A stretch of DNA of 64,000 bases from positions 9,427,501 through 9,491,500 of the forward strand of contig CAMRHE010000028.1 in assembly GCA_947044405.1 (NCBI GenBank). Reading direction: 5' to 3'. Position 1 is the first letter of the stretch. Each line of letters opens with the position of its first letter. Made by a program: the position numbers and the translations under genes. This DNA is from Leptodactylus fallax (lineage: Eukaryota > Chordata > Amphibia > Anura > Leptodactylidae). The notes beneath the pieces were generated by a model. That model was not told the origin of the DNA, searched no databases, and saw only the letters and a list, made by a program, of their open reading frames with translations. Below are positions 37,270 to 48,904 of this stretch, one piece after another.

Positions 37270-37855
37270 TTAAAGGGAGTTTGTTGCCAGGACCCAGCAT
37301 ATCACCCCAGCCCTGCAGATAGATAGGTTAGTGTCACGAGAACCAGCATATCACCCCAGCCCTGCAGATAGATAGGTTAGTGTCACCAGAACTCAGCATA
37401 TCACTTTTGGGCATCTAGAAGGGGTGATATGCTCGTTCTGGTGACACTAACCTATCTATCTGCAGGGCTGGGGTGATATGCTGGTTCTGGTGACCCTAAC
37501 CTATCTATCTGCAGGGCTGGGGTGATATGCTGGGTTCTGGTGACCCTAACCCATCTATCTGCAGGACTGGGGTGATATGCTGGTTCTGGTGGCCCTAACC
37601 TATCTATCTGCAGGGCTGGGGTGATATGCTGAGTTCTGGTGACCCTAAACTATCTATGTGCAGGGCTGGGGTGATATACTGGTTCTGGTGACCCTAACCT
37701 ATCTATCTGCAGGGCTGGGGTGATATGCTGGGTTCTGGTGACCCTAACCTATCTATCTGCAGGGCTGGGGTGATATGCTGGGTTCTGGTGACACTAACCT
37801 ATCTATCTACAGGGCTGGAGTGATATTCTGGGTTCTGGTGACAGACCCACTTTAA
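37270..37855. mobile_element. TTAA-flanked MITE expanded into an inverted minisatellite
   Basis: TTAA at 37270 with agggagtttgttgccaggac and, inverted, TTAA at 37852 with agtgggtctgtcaccagaac define terminal inverted repeats. Inside, a 49-50 bp unit (ctatctatctgcagggctgg, ggtgatatgctggttctggt, gaccctaac) is repeated about nine times rightward from 37418. Two units of the same sequence run the other way at 37297-37395, separated by acttttgggcatctagaagg. The layout is that of a short foldback element whose right arm has multiplied. Confidence 0.85.
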
Positions 37856-38550
37856 ACAGGGTCCATGTAGTTCATCTGCACCTGTGCAGGGAGGAACATT
37901 AAAGATGACACAGTGCTAAACTTAGTGCTTTATTTCCAGGATCAGTGGGGGTCCTAGAAGTCAGACCTCCAAAATCAAAGTGTTTGAATATCCTTTCATC
38001 ATTCTACAGGATAGGTATATAAGTTCAAATTTCCCCTAATAGTTTTACAAAAAGCTTAGACATACTAAAATCCACATTTACTAAATAATAGTAAAACTCC
38101 TCAATCAATGTACAGCATGTGATCATCCCCAAAGCCCATGCCAACCTTTGTGGTAGAACATGTAATATTCTCTTGATATTTAGTCTAATGAAACCTATTT
38201 CTAGATCATTAGTCATTGCACGTTACCTTCAGAGACATGAAGACCTTAGAAACCTGACAGAGCTAATTAGTGGTTGGTTTAGAGGTCTCGCTGGGGAGAA
38301 TTATAGATCACCCTCCTGCACTTAAGCAACAATTATCAAGGTTGGATATCATCAGAAGTCCATAAAGCACAACGAAATGAAGGGATAGAAACCAACTGGT
38401 TTCACATTGGTAGTCTTAATGAGAAAAGTGGGAGCTGCGGCTCATCTCGTAACCCTCCAATGTCATTTATTTCCTGTCCAAAATCACACGGAGGAAAATC
38501 AATGTTGTATAACTTTTGATATTGACTTATCTTCTTTTCTATGCCAACTG

Positions 38551-38711
38551 GTGGTGAGTTCTTCATCAATTGAAATCTTCAAGCGGAAACTGGATAGGTA
38601 TATAGCTGGGATGTTTTAGGAATTCCTGCTTTTGCAGGGGGTTGGACTCGATGGCCCTTGAGGTCCCTTCCAACTCAAACAAACAAACAAACAAACAAAC
38701 AAACAAACAAA
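38551..38711 (+). mobile_element. 3' end of a CR1/L3-type LINE with (AAAC)n tail
   Basis: The plus strand reads VVSSSSIEIFKRKLDRYIAG followed by MF and a stop, then gggggttggactcgatggcc and cttgaggtcccttccaactc, and a (CAAA)n tail at 38676-38711. The phrase 'ggttggactcgatggccc..gaggtcccttccaact' is characteristic of the 3' end of CR1/L3-type elements. Only the last 25 codons of ORF2 remain recognisable. Confidence 0.8.
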
Positions 38712-39244
38712 CTGTCTAGTTAAATACCAATTCACCAGTTCAGATGATCTCCCCCTTCTGGATTAAATTCAGATACCAGCGGAAAGGAATGTCTTACTTG
38801 TTAATCTTCTGAACTAGGACCTCCATTAGTTCCTTGAATGAAGGGGCTGTGGAGTTTTATTAAGCACTGCGGCTCATTTTTCCTAGATGCAAGTGGTGCT
38901 GTGCAGATACTGTATGAAATTCCTTGCAGCTCTCTGCACAAAGGGGGTGCCCTTTGTTTGCATGATCAGTGGGGGGGTCCAAGAGGTCAAGACCTACCAA
39001 GTGGCAAAAACCCTTTCACCACTTACGAACCATGGCAATTATTGCTTTAAAGGGGTTATTAAGTGAAATGAACTCTTTACAAAGTAAATTAAATTCAACA
39101 AATGTAATAAAATAAATCTACTACTGAAGACCTATAATTTTTTTGAAATTATTTATATTATTGTTAATTAAATTTAATTGTTCCCAATGTTATTTTTAGT
39201 TCTTTTAGGAGACATTTACTCTGGGACCAGTACTGATCAGTATA

Positions 39245-40862
39245 CAGTGCCTTGCGAAAGTATTCGGCCCCCTTGAACTTTTCAACCTTTTGCCACATTT
39301 CAGGCCTCAAACATAAGGATATAAAATTTAAATTTTTTTTGGTGAAGAATCAACAACAAGTGGGACACAATCATGAAGTGGAACGAAATTTATTGGATAT
39401 TTTAAACTTTTGTAAAAAAACAAAAAAACTGAAAAGTGGGGCGTGCAATATTATTCGGCCCCCTTAAGTTAATACTTTGTAGTGCCACCTTTTGCTGCGA
39501 TTACAGCTGCAAGTCGCTTGGGGTATGTCTCTATCAGTTTTGCACATCGTGAGACTGAAATTCTTGCCCATTCTTCCTTGGAAAACAGCTGGAGCTCAGT
39601 GAGGTTGGATGGAGAGCGTTTGTGAACAGCAGTTTTCAGCTCTTTCCACAGATTCTCGATTGGATTCAGGTCTGGACTTTGACTTGGCCATTCTAACACC
39701 TGGATACGTTTATTTGTGAACCATTCCATTGTAGATTTTGCTTTATGTTTGGGATCATTGTCTTGTTGGAAGATAAATCTCCGTCCCAGTCTCAGGTCTT
39801 TTGCAGACTCCAACAGGTTTTCTTCCAGAATGGTCCTGTATTTGGCTCCATCCATCTTCCCATCAATTTTAACCATCTTCCCTGTCCCTGCTGAAGAAAA
39901 GCAGGCCCAAACCATGATGCTGCCACCACCATGTATGACAGTGGGGATGGTGTGTTCAGGGTGATGAGCTGTGTTGCTTTTACGCCAAATATCGTCTTGC
40001 ATTGTGGCCAAAAAGTTCGATTTTGGTTTCATCTGACCAGAGCACCTTCTTCCACATGTTTGTTGTGTCTCCCAGTTGGCTTGTGGCAAACTTTAAACGA
40101 GACTTTTTATGGATATCTTTGAGAAATGGCTTTCTTCTTGCCACTCTTCCATAAAGGCCAGATTTGTGCAGTGTACGACTGATTGTTGTCCTATGGACAG
40201 ACTCTCCCACCTCAGCTGTAGATCTCTGCAGTTCATCCAGAGTGATCATGGGCCTCTTGGCTGCATCTCTGATCAATCTTCTCCTTGTTTGAGATGAAAG
40301 TTTAGAGGGACGGCCGAGTCTTGGTAGAGTTGCAGTGGTCTGATACTCCTTCCATTTCAATATGATTGCTTGCACAGTGCTCCTTGGGATGTTTAAAGTT
40401 TGGAAAATCTTTTTGTATCCAAATCCAGCTTTAAACTTCTCCACAACAGTATCACGGACCTGCCTGGTGTGTTCCTTGGTCTTCATGATGCTCTCTGCGC
40501 TTTAAACAGAACCCTGAGACTATCACAGAGCAGGTGCATTTATACGGAGACTCGATTACACACAGGTGGATTATATTTATCATCATCAGTCATTTAGGAC
40601 AACATTGGATCATTCAGAGATCCTCACTGAACTTTTGGAGTGAGTTTGCTGCACTGAAAGTAAAGGGGCTGAATAATATTGCACGCCCCACTTTTCAGTT
40701 TTTTATTTTTTACAAAAATTTAAAATAACACTTCACAATTGTGTCCCACTTGTTGTTGATTCTTCACCAAAAAATTAAAATTTTATATCTTTATGTTTGA
40801 AGCCTGAAATGTGGCAAAAGGTTGAAAAGTTCAAGGGGGCCGAATACTTTCGCAAGGCACTG
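39245..40862 (-). mobile_element. Tc1/mariner element, nearly complete, 1618 bp
   Basis: The termini cagtgccttgcgaaagtatt and, inverted, cagtgccttgcgaaagtatt are identical over at least 30 bp and are flanked by TA (39243-39244 and 40863-40864). Terminal inverted repeats extend about 200 bp, both including the tcttcaccaaaaaa region. The single gene lies on the minus strand. This terminus is one of the Tc1 families known across fish, frogs and lampreys, where horizontal transfer has been proposed. Confidence 0.93.
39469..40486 (-). pseudogene. Tc1 transposase with one frame break
   Basis: The start ATG (40486) opens MKTKEHTRQVRDTVVEKFKA and the C-terminus ends AAVIAAKGGTTKY. The N-terminal half has the paired-like helix-turn-helix domains (STVQAIILKWKEY, GRPSKLSSQTRR). 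The catalytic triad is present: D in WSDETK, D in [10 protein letters not shown] in [11 protein letters not shown], as expected for DD34E. A small indel near 39990-40000 puts the second half in another frame (total 1018 nt, not divisible by three). No other stop is apparent, so inactivation appears recent and minimal. Confidence 0.92.
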
Positions 40863-41703
40863 TATCTACATCTGGAGTACTGCCCAGATCTGAGTTTTCT
40901 CCAATGTAGTGTAGATATCAACTACAACCAGCTGGTGACACAGGCACATGTAGGTCATCACCCATAATGTAATTTATGAATGGGGCTAAATGGGTATCCT
41001 GGTAATGTAAGGTTATCCCCTATCCACTGAATAAGGGATAATTATCTGATTGGTGGGGTCACATTGCTGGGGGCTCCCACCAATAACTAGAAAGGGTGTT
41101 CCTTGTACCAGTGTCTGGAGCTCAGGCCAGAGGTAGCCGAGTGTTGCACTTAGGCACTTAGCTGTCTCCGCAGAGAACAGGACCCCCATTCTTGTAATAA
41201 TTGGGGTCCCCTCTAATCTGACAGTTATTCCCTATCCAGAACCCCCATTATAGAAGATATCACATCATCATCATGGCTGATTTTCATGTTACTTTGACTT
41301 ATAAGAAAGTCACTGAAATGTCACTTTACTATTACCGACAGGAGGACATTTTCAGGATTTGGACTGAACTCAGGTTTAGCTTCAAAGAACACATTAAACA
41401 ACTTCATTTTAGATTATGATCAGAAACAATCTAGTAGTGGTCACATTAATCTATATACTATAAAAGCTACAATATTTCTTCTAGTCCCTTTAGTACCCTT
41501 CTGATAGATTGTATCCTTCAGATTCCGTGAAAAGGATAGAGCGTTGTTCAAGTTAAGAAGCTACTCAAAATGGACCAAAGCCACCAATAACCATAGCCCA
41601 ACATCTTGCACTACAACACACACACACACATATATATATATTTTCTTTACACATCTTTTCCTGATCCATTACATATACGGCCATGTTAGTTCTTGGTACT
41701 TAC

Positions 41704-42103
41704 AGCCAATCAACATAACACAGATGGAGAATATTTTTTCTGAGTTGGTGTTGGGTGACACATTGCCGAAGCCCACGCTTGTCAGACTGCTGAATGTAAA
41801 GTAAAGGGCTGTCACATACTTGTCCTTGATAGACGGTCCAGAACTGGGGTCGCTATAGTTGTACGGTTTCTTGATTTGATCTCCTAAAGCGTCCAGCCAA
41901 CTAATCTTGTGAATTAAGTATGGTCGTTCCACGTTGCCGATTGCATACCAGATGCAGGCGAGCCAGTGAGCAATTAACGCAAAAATGCACATGAGCAGCA
42001 TTAGGACGGCAGCACCGTATTCTGAATATCTGTCCAATTTTCTTGCAACTCTGACCAAACGGAGTAACCTAGCGGTCTTTAAAAGTCCAATGAGAGTAGT
42101 AGT
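41704..42103 (-). CDS. kcnh7: kcnh7 exon: S4, S5, turret, pore and most of S6 (KCNH2 exon 7 equivalent)
   Basis: This 400-nt exon starts in phase 0 after ...cttacag and ends one base into a serine codon at a GTAAGT donor. It begins [30 protein letters not shown], which contains the S4 voltage sensor with regularly spaced arginines and lysines. S5 is [21 protein letters not shown]. The turret reads [20 protein letters not shown] and is the most diverged part. The pore helix and selectivity filter follow as [23 protein letters not shown] is the ERG signature. The exon closes with [10 protein letters not shown], the start of S6. KCNH2 exon 7 is 388 nt; the 12 extra bases are in frame and agree with ERG3. 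A 669-bp MITE begins 73 bp upstream of the acceptor. Confidence 0.97.
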
Positions 42104-42175
42104 CTGTAAGGATAAACAGATTGTATCATATAGCTTATTTATAGGCATGTATGTGCTTCACAACAGGCCCAATAG

Positions 42176-42844
42176 TTAAAGCACAACTAAACTTTTGATT
42201 TTCTGGCAATATTTGTGACACTAAGGTACTATCTATATTATTTCCAGAGATATCACTCGTTGAAAATACAGTTGAGATTGGGATATTTATGTAATGTATA
42301 TTATGCAGCTCCATATAAATATCCTAATCCTAACTGTGTTTTCTACCAATGATATCTCCGGAAATAATATAGATAGCACAGCAATGTTAGAGAAAGAAGA
42401 GACTCTCCTCTTTCATATGATACCAATCAATGATATCTCCAGAAACAATATAGATAAAACAGCAAAGTTAGAGAAAGAAGAAGAGACTCTCCTCTTTCAT
42501 ATGATACCAATCAATGATAGCTCCAGAAACAATATAGATAAAACAGCAAAGTTAGAGAAAGAAGAAGAGACTCTCCTCTTTCATATGACAACAAAAGCAA
42601 GTTTGTACGTTTTATAATGTCCGAGATATAACTGTTTGATGTTACCTTCCCCTCATTTTCTCTACATTACACAGCCCTGTACTCCATACACAGTAACATT
42701 CAGTGAGAGGCAGGAACAGCTCTCAATACAGAAGACAGGGGAAGAATAAAGAGAGGCAGGATGACACACAAAGGAAACAAAATGTGTTAATAACGTTATT
42801 ACAAAATTTATTAATGACACAATACTGCCAGAAAATCACTTTAA
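42176..42844. mobile_element. TTAA-flanked TIR element with internal tandem triplication
   Basis: TTAA (42176-42179) and TTAA (42841-42844) flank arms that share gattttctggca(a/g)tatt(t/g)tg. Positions 42348-42600 carry an 84-bp unit repeated three times (tcctctttcatatgataccaa, tcaatgata...). The open frame of repeated LEKEEETLLFHMIPIND is a by-product of the 84-bp period. The element ends 73 bp before the kcnh7 acceptor at 42103. Its relative is at 30306-31008. Confidence 0.8.
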
Positions 42845-45178
42845 TAAAAAAAATGTAATAAAAAAATTCAGTTCCTACATAATAACTCAGAATTCACACC
42901 TGTCATATCTATATACACATAGCATCAGATATTCACCAGGCCAAAAATCTCAATTATCCAGATAAGAGCAAACATTTCATTCTCGGCGGGTAGGAAATGG
43001 TTTGGTTTTTGAGAGCATAAGTTGTCTGAAAAAAGTAATCACAAAACGAAGGCGATTTGTGGTAAGTGGTGAAATACTGGTGGGGTTGCAACATATCTTA
43101 TTCAAGAAAAATCCTCTTTCTCCACCTATTAGACTCCTTCCCCTTCCTCAGTCTCCTGAACTGATCACTTACAATCAATTCACTGGTAAAATCCTTCTAC
43201 AAAAAGGCAGAGGTGAAGACGGACTATCAGATTACTGAGGGACCAGGTCACAGCTTCTGCCCATAGAAGTCTATGAAGAGGAGAAAGGTGCAGCTATAGA
43301 GGTGGAACGAGAGGGTTGCAGACACACCAAGAAGCTGCTACTTCTCGTAAAGGTTTGTCTCTCACACTCCACTGCTACATTCACAGCGATACTGCTCAGG
43401 ACTGCTGTACAATGTCCCACCATTACCCCTTTCCAGAGGTGGCAAAGACAGCAGAAGACAACCCCTTTAAGTCTCTTTGTCCAATACATAATCCCGTAGT
43501 AATTGTTAACCATGATATTCATTAGCTCAGTGCCCAATATGCCATCTAATTGACAGAAAGAAGCTACTTTAAGATGGTAGTGTGCCACCTTACCTACTGG
43601 CCTCTAGGTAACTGCACAGGTTGTCCATTCGTTCTGTCTACCCTTGCCCCGTGCAGAATCTTGTTTCTCCTACCCTTTATATTATTTTGTAAGGTCAACA
43701 TAAAAGGGTCAAATGGGGCTGGGTCTACAGCTGACCCCACTGACCGATGAAACCAACAGTTTAGTAAAACCTTCTCATGAGGCAGCAATTGTAGGAAACT
43801 TAGTAGTAGTAGTATACTAACTTAGGACATTTAAAGGGAATGTGTTACTAGAAAATTACCTATTTTTTTCACCAAATTTTCAAGTTAAACCTATTTTTAA
43901 CAATTTGTTTTAAATTTTCCATATCACGATCTGCATAAAAAAAAAACTATACTATATCCTACAATTTTCACTCTGGAAATTAGGCCTAATAATAGACTGA
44001 CATTTGCCTGTAGGGCTTTTTTTTTGTGTGGCAGTCACCTCATTTACATCACAGACAGGACCACAATAGAAGATAACACCTCCATAGATAATATCACTGG
44101 AGCCATCATTACATCACTACTGGCAATAGATGATGTCACAGCTTATCTCTTCCCCCTCCCTGCGCAGAGCATTTCTAGAAAACTCTCCCATAGACCTCAA
44201 TGAGTCGGTTCCAGTCTATTGCTGCCTATGGCCATGACTATGCTGTAAAGCGTACCACTAAATGCTGTTAAAAGCCAGTTATCCCCTTTCCCCAATTATC
44301 AGGAGACTGGGGTTCTTTCGTTCCCAAGTTGTGAATGGAGCAGTGGTTGGGCAGCGTGCGTACCGATCCATTTAATACAATGGGAGTGTTGGAGATAGCT
44401 GGAATACAACGCTGGTTTTAATAATAAATGGATAATAAATAAAAAAAAAAAAAAAAAAACATGGTGACATTCCTTTTGAAATGTTGGATAACTGAAAACC
44501 TATAAAGAAGGATAAATCTGTCGGACAATTTGTGGTGACTGGAGCGGGGAGGTAGAAGGGAGCTGCTAAAAAATCCATAGACATAACCACAGTAATTAGG
44601 AAGAATCCCGCCTCGATCACTCTTCATTTCATTCTAATGTAATGTAAGGAATGAGCAGGATTTTAATCAGAACTTCTCATGAAACCAGAAATGTTCCTAT
44701 TTTTTAATGATCGGTTAAATGCTGTAGTCTGCAGATTTAGTAACAGCGCGAGCTGACGCCATAGCATGCCGGCTGTTCTTATATGTATGTCCTAATTCAG
44801 ATCAGGCCGAGGGAGAGAATTTACTGCAGATGAGGGTGATAATGAGACGTTTCCACATTCTGATTACATGGCTAATAATATGATGTAAGGCTACATGTTA
44901 CATGTTGTCCAGAGCCGCTGGTATCCAGAGCCAACCAGTACAGAAAATGCAGGAAATTTAAAGGGACTTATCCTGCAGCTTGGGGCTCCGAGTCACATCA
45001 GGGACTCTATTACAGCGAGATTGCTTCCACACCTATATTACGAAGTTCTGCAGTAAGGTTTACCTTCATCCCTTTCATATGGTTTACGAGCCTGAAAACC
45101 TCCAGCCAGAACTCACCATTTCTCGCAGCCGCAACACATATTCATTAAATATCCAGAATTGTTTGGATGTTGATACAA

Positions 45179-45179
<1 letters not shown>

Positions 45180-45211
<32 letters not shown>
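45180..45211. repeat. (TA)n microsatellite at a Tc1 insertion site
   Basis: A run of about 32 bp of TA directly precedes the Tc1 terminus agtgggggaaaaaagtattt. Tc1 elements insert at TA, and two insert side by side here. Confidence 0.95.
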
Positions 45212-45216
<5 letters not shown>

Positions 45217-45576
45217 GGGGAAAAAAGTATTTAGTCAGCCACCAATTGTGCAAGTTCTCCCACTTAAAAAGATGAGGCCGGCCTGTAATTGTCATCATAG
45301 GTAGACCTCAACTATGAGAGACAAAATGAGAAAACAAATCCAGAAAATCTCATTTTCTGATTTTTTAAGAATTTATTTGCAAATTATGGTGGAAAATAAG
45401 TATTTGGTCACCTACAAACAAGCAAGATTTCTGGCTCTCACAGACCTGTAACTTCTTCTTTAAGAGGCTCCTCTGTCCTCCACTCATTACCTGTAGTAAT
45501 GGCTCCTGTTTGACATTGTTATCAGTATAAAAGACACCTGTCCACAACCTCAAACAGTCACACTCCAAACTCCACT

Positions 45577-47020
45577 ATGGTGAAGACTAGAGATGAGCGA
45601 ATTTCTCAAAAGTTCGATTTGGCAGTTCGATTTGAAGTTCCAAAAAAATAAGCTTTGATCTGAATTACTTTGCGGCGATTAAACTTCTATTTCCGGGCTA
45701 CAGAGAGCCGGGGTGGGCGGCAAAATGCCGGAAGCCCTTGGATGCCGCGGTCATGTTTCTCTCTCTCTCTCTCTTCAGCTCAGACAACTTTTATTCATGT
45801 GGAAGCATCTGCTAACAAGCAAAGACACGCCTACCTAATCACATCACTAGAGAATATCTTGTGACCGTCTGATGTCACAAAGGTCCTTACTAAATATTCG
45901 TTACCACGAAGCATCAGGAAATCCGGAATCGTGAAGAATCGAAGATTTCCTGAAATTCGGATCGAATTCCACTTCTACAGAATCGATTCGCTCATCTCTA
46001 GTGAAAACCAAAGAGCTGTGGAAGGACACCAGAAACAAAATTGTAGACCTGCACCAGGCTGGGAAGACTGAATCTGCAATAGGCAAGCAGCTTGGTTTGA
46101 AGAAATCAACTGTGGGAGCAATAATTAGAAAATGGAAGACATACAAGACCACTGATAATCTCCCTCCATCAGGGGCTCCACAAAAGATCTCACCCCGTGG
46201 GGTCAAAATGATCACAAGAATGGTGAGCAAAAATCCCAGAACCACACGGGGGGACCTAGTGAATGACCTGTAGAAAGCTGGGACTAACGTAACAAAGGCT
46301 ACCGTCAGTAACACACTACGCCGCCAGGGACTCAGATCCTGCAGTGCCAGACGTGTCCCCCTGCTTAAGCCAGTACATATCCGGGCCCGCCTGAAGTTTG
46401 CTAGAGAGCATTTGGATGTTCCAGAAGAGTATTGGGAGAATGTCATATGGTCAGATGAAACCAAAGTAGAACTGTTTGGTAGAAACACAACTCGTCGTGT
46501 TTGGAGGAGAGTGAATGCTGAGTTGCATCCAAAGAACACCATACCTACTGTGAAGCATGGGGGTGGCAACATCATGCTTTGGGGCTGTTTCTCTGCAAAG
46601 GGACCAGGACAACTGATCCATGTACATGAAAGAATGAATGGGGCCATGTATCGTGAGATTTTGAGTGCAAACCTCCTTCCATCAGCAAGGGCATTGAAGA
46701 TGAAACGTGGCTGGGACTTTCAGCATGACAATGATCCCAAGCACACCGCCAAGGCAACGAAGGAGCGGCTTCGTAAGAAGAATTTCAAGGTCCTGGAGTG
46801 ACCTAGACAGTCTCCACATCTCAACCCCATAGAAAACCTTTGGAGGGAATTGAAAGTCCGTGTTGCCCAGCAACAGCCCCAAAACATCAGTGCTCTAGAG
46901 GAGATCTGCATGGAGGAATGGGCCAACATACCAGCAACAGTGTGTGCTAACCTTGTGAAGACTTACAGAAAACGTTTGACCTCTGTCTTTGCCAACAAAG
47001 GATATATAACAAAGTATTGA
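45577..47020 (+). pseudogene. Tc1 transposase, interrupted by a MITE and two stop codons
   Basis: The frame starts at ATG 45577 and ends with the stop at 47018-47020. Removing the 413-bp insert and the 8-bp duplication leaves 1023 nt, that is 340 residues, the expected length. The visible parts read [20 protein letters not shown], the paired-like domain, WSDETK (first D), QHDNDPKHT (second D) and NPIENLW (third residue, E), and end GYITKY. Inactivating changes: the MITE after codon 3, TAG at 46271, TGA at 46799, and SPHLNP in place of the usual SPDLNP. Confidence 0.9.
45588..46000. mobile_element. hAT-type MITE with 8-bp target-site duplication
   Basis: The ends TAGAGATGAGCGAAT and, inverted, TAGAGATGAGCGAATCGAT are terminal inverted repeats. 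They are flanked by GTGAAGAC (45580-45587) and GTGAAAAC (46001-46008), an 8-bp duplication with one later change. Eight-base duplications and these ends fit the hAT superfamily. The interior (413 bp in total) has no transposase. The insertion falls in the fourth codon of the Tc1 transposase, so it is the younger event. Confidence 0.9.
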
Positions 47021-47462
47021 GATGAACTTTTGTTATTGACCAAATACTTATTTTCCAGACAATGTGATTTTCTGGACTTGTTTTCTCATTTTGACTCTCA
47101 TAGTTGAGGTCTACAGTACCTATGATGTCAATTACAGGCCGCCTCATCTTTTTAAGTGGGAGAACTTGCACAATTGGTGGCTGACTAAATACCTTTTTTC
47201 CCCACTGTATATATATATACACACACATGGACAAAATTGTTGGTACCCCTCGTTTAATGAAAGAAAAACCCACAATAGTCACAGAAATAACTTGAATCTG
47301 ACAAAAGTAATAATATATAAAAAAAATCTATGAAAATGAACAAATGAAAGTCAGACATTGCTTTTCAACCATGCTTCAACAGAATTTTTAAAAAAAGAAA
47401 ACTCATGAAACAGGCCTGGACAGAAATGATGGTTCCCTTAACTTAATATTTTGTTGCACAAG

Positions 47463-48118
47463 TGTAACGTCTCTGCCGTTTCGGGTCTCGGCGCTGCCCT
47501 CCGCTCGCACGCTGTGGCGAAGGAGGCGTCTTCAATTTGGTTCTTTGTGTAAGTTTCTTGATGCTCAGTCTGAACATGGTCCTAATCAGTGTAATGGACT
47601 TCTAACCACACCCGTGTTCTAAGCATTTCTCTCTGGACGGTATAGAGTTAATCTCTTCCTGACTTGTGTGATTGACAGCCTGTGTGCCTATCAGGTGTGG
47701 AGCTGGGCCCAGACTTTCTATATACAGGATGTCACTTCTCTGCAAGTCGCCGGTTATTGCACTTGTGTTTTGCCTGCTCTCTTTATTATTTCCCTTGCTA
47801 CCTTGTTACCTTATTTTCTGACCACTGGCTTTGACTTTGACTATTCTCTTGGATTTAGATTTTGTACTGTATCGCTCATTTGTTACTGACCCCTTGGCTT
47901 CCTGACCTCTCTTCTGTGTTGTTTTGTCTTGTCCTGTTCTCTGTGTCACTTACCCAGTATAGGGCTTGTCTTCAGGTTGTCCTTTTGCCATTTAGGGTAA
48001 CTGAGGCAATAGGAAGGGACAGTGGCTGGGGTGAGATTAGGGCTCACTTGTCTCTGTCCTTCCTCCCAGACCGCTGCAGTAGTGTCAGGGTATTGCTTCG
48101 TTTGGCAAGACCCTTACA
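47463..48118 (+). repeat. 5' LTR of the gypsy-type element
   Basis: 656 bp, TG...CA ends, matched in direct orientation by 49679-50334. The contained open frame (CVLPALFIISLATLLPYFL) is a translation of LTR sequence and is present in both copies; not a gene. Confidence 0.95.
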
Positions 48119-48164
48119 GAATAACCGGCCCATACATTCTGCCATTGCTTCCCATAGGGTCAGC

Positions 48165-48901
48165 ATGGATCCTATTCAGGGCCTTGCAGCCAAGTTGGAA
48201 GGTTTGGCAGTCCTGGTAAATGAGCTTGCTAAACAGGTGCAGACCCTTACTGATGCCGCTGCAGCATCTGCAGTTGTTTCTGCCCCTTTTAAGGTGAAGA
48301 TGTTACTCCCGGATCGTTTTTCAGGGGATCGTGAAAAATTTGAGACTTTCCGGGAGTCCTGTCGCCTGTATTTTCGGATTAATCCACATGCATCCCAGGC
48401 CCAAATGGTTGGAGTAGTTATATCCCTCCTACAGGGGGATCCACAAGCTTGGGCCCTTAAACTCCCCACCAGGGGCTGAGGAGTGGACTGACTTTGAAAA
48501 ATTTTTTTTTGTCTTTGGGGTCTATATATGCTGAGCCAGACCACATTGGGCTTGCGGAATCGCAACTCCTCACCATGCGGCAGGGCAAACGCTCTGCTGA
48601 GGAATATTGCGCAGAATTCCGCAAGTGCAGCGTGACTGCAGGTTGGTGTGAGTCAGCTCTAAAGGCCCACTTTAAACAAGGCCTGTGTGACTGTGTTAAG
48701 GAGCTCTGGGTTGGTCACCTAGATCCTCCCACTCTTGAGCAGGCCATGACTTTGGCTGTCCGTATTGACCGTAGGATCCGGGAAAATGTTAAAGAGAGAA
48801 TAGGGTCTGCTTCTTCCAAGTTTTCTGTCTCTCCCTCACTCTCTCCTGAGAAACCTGTTATTTCTCCCATGACTCCTGGTGAGGAACCTATGCAACTGTG
48901 A
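48165..48901 (+). pseudogene. gag of the LTR retrotransposon, frameshifted
   Basis: The gene starts at ATG 48165 (MDPIQGLAAKLEGLAVLVNE), 47 bp after the 5' LTR. The capsid-like part includes LPDRFSGDREKFETFRESCR and, later, EEYCAEFRKCSVTAGWCESA, typical of the retrotransposon gag family (Retrotrans_gag). The reading frame changes near 48466 and again in a T-run near 48500, and a TGA at 48899 separates this part from the zinc knuckle. I describe these breaks only; the element as it stands cannot make one Gag polyprotein. Confidence 0.88.
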
Positions 48902-48904
48902 ATT

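Larger units (their letters stand above)
36546..41703. other. kcnh7 intron of 5.2 kb
   Basis: Holds a TTAA-flanked MITE with tandem arrays (37270-37855), a CR1-type LINE end (38551-38711), a 1.6-kb Tc1 element (39245-40862) and copies of the dispersed 'gatcagtggggg' repeat near 37180, 37935, 38965 and 41055. Nothing exon-like remains between them. Confidence 0.8.
45212..47207 (+). mobile_element. Tc1/mariner element interrupted by a hAT MITE
   Basis: The left terminus (gtgggggaaaaaagtattta, then gtcagccaccaattgtgcaa) is inverted at the right (ttgcacaattggtggctgac ... ttttttccccactg, ending before TA at 47208). The terminal inverted repeats are about 200 bp long. Subtracting the 413-bp insert leaves about 1.58 kb, the usual size of a full-length element. 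It abuts the next Tc1 element, with only a short (TA)n between them. Confidence 0.9.

Noticed and set aside
45901..46647. Minus-strand frame of 248 codons
   Set aside because: It lies antisense to the Tc1 transposase and to the hAT MITE within it; a shadow of the coding strand.
47668..47889. Frame CVLPALFIISLATLLPYFL and its copy at 49884
   Set aside because: Both are LTR sequence; the duplication is explained by the two LTRs, not by a gene.
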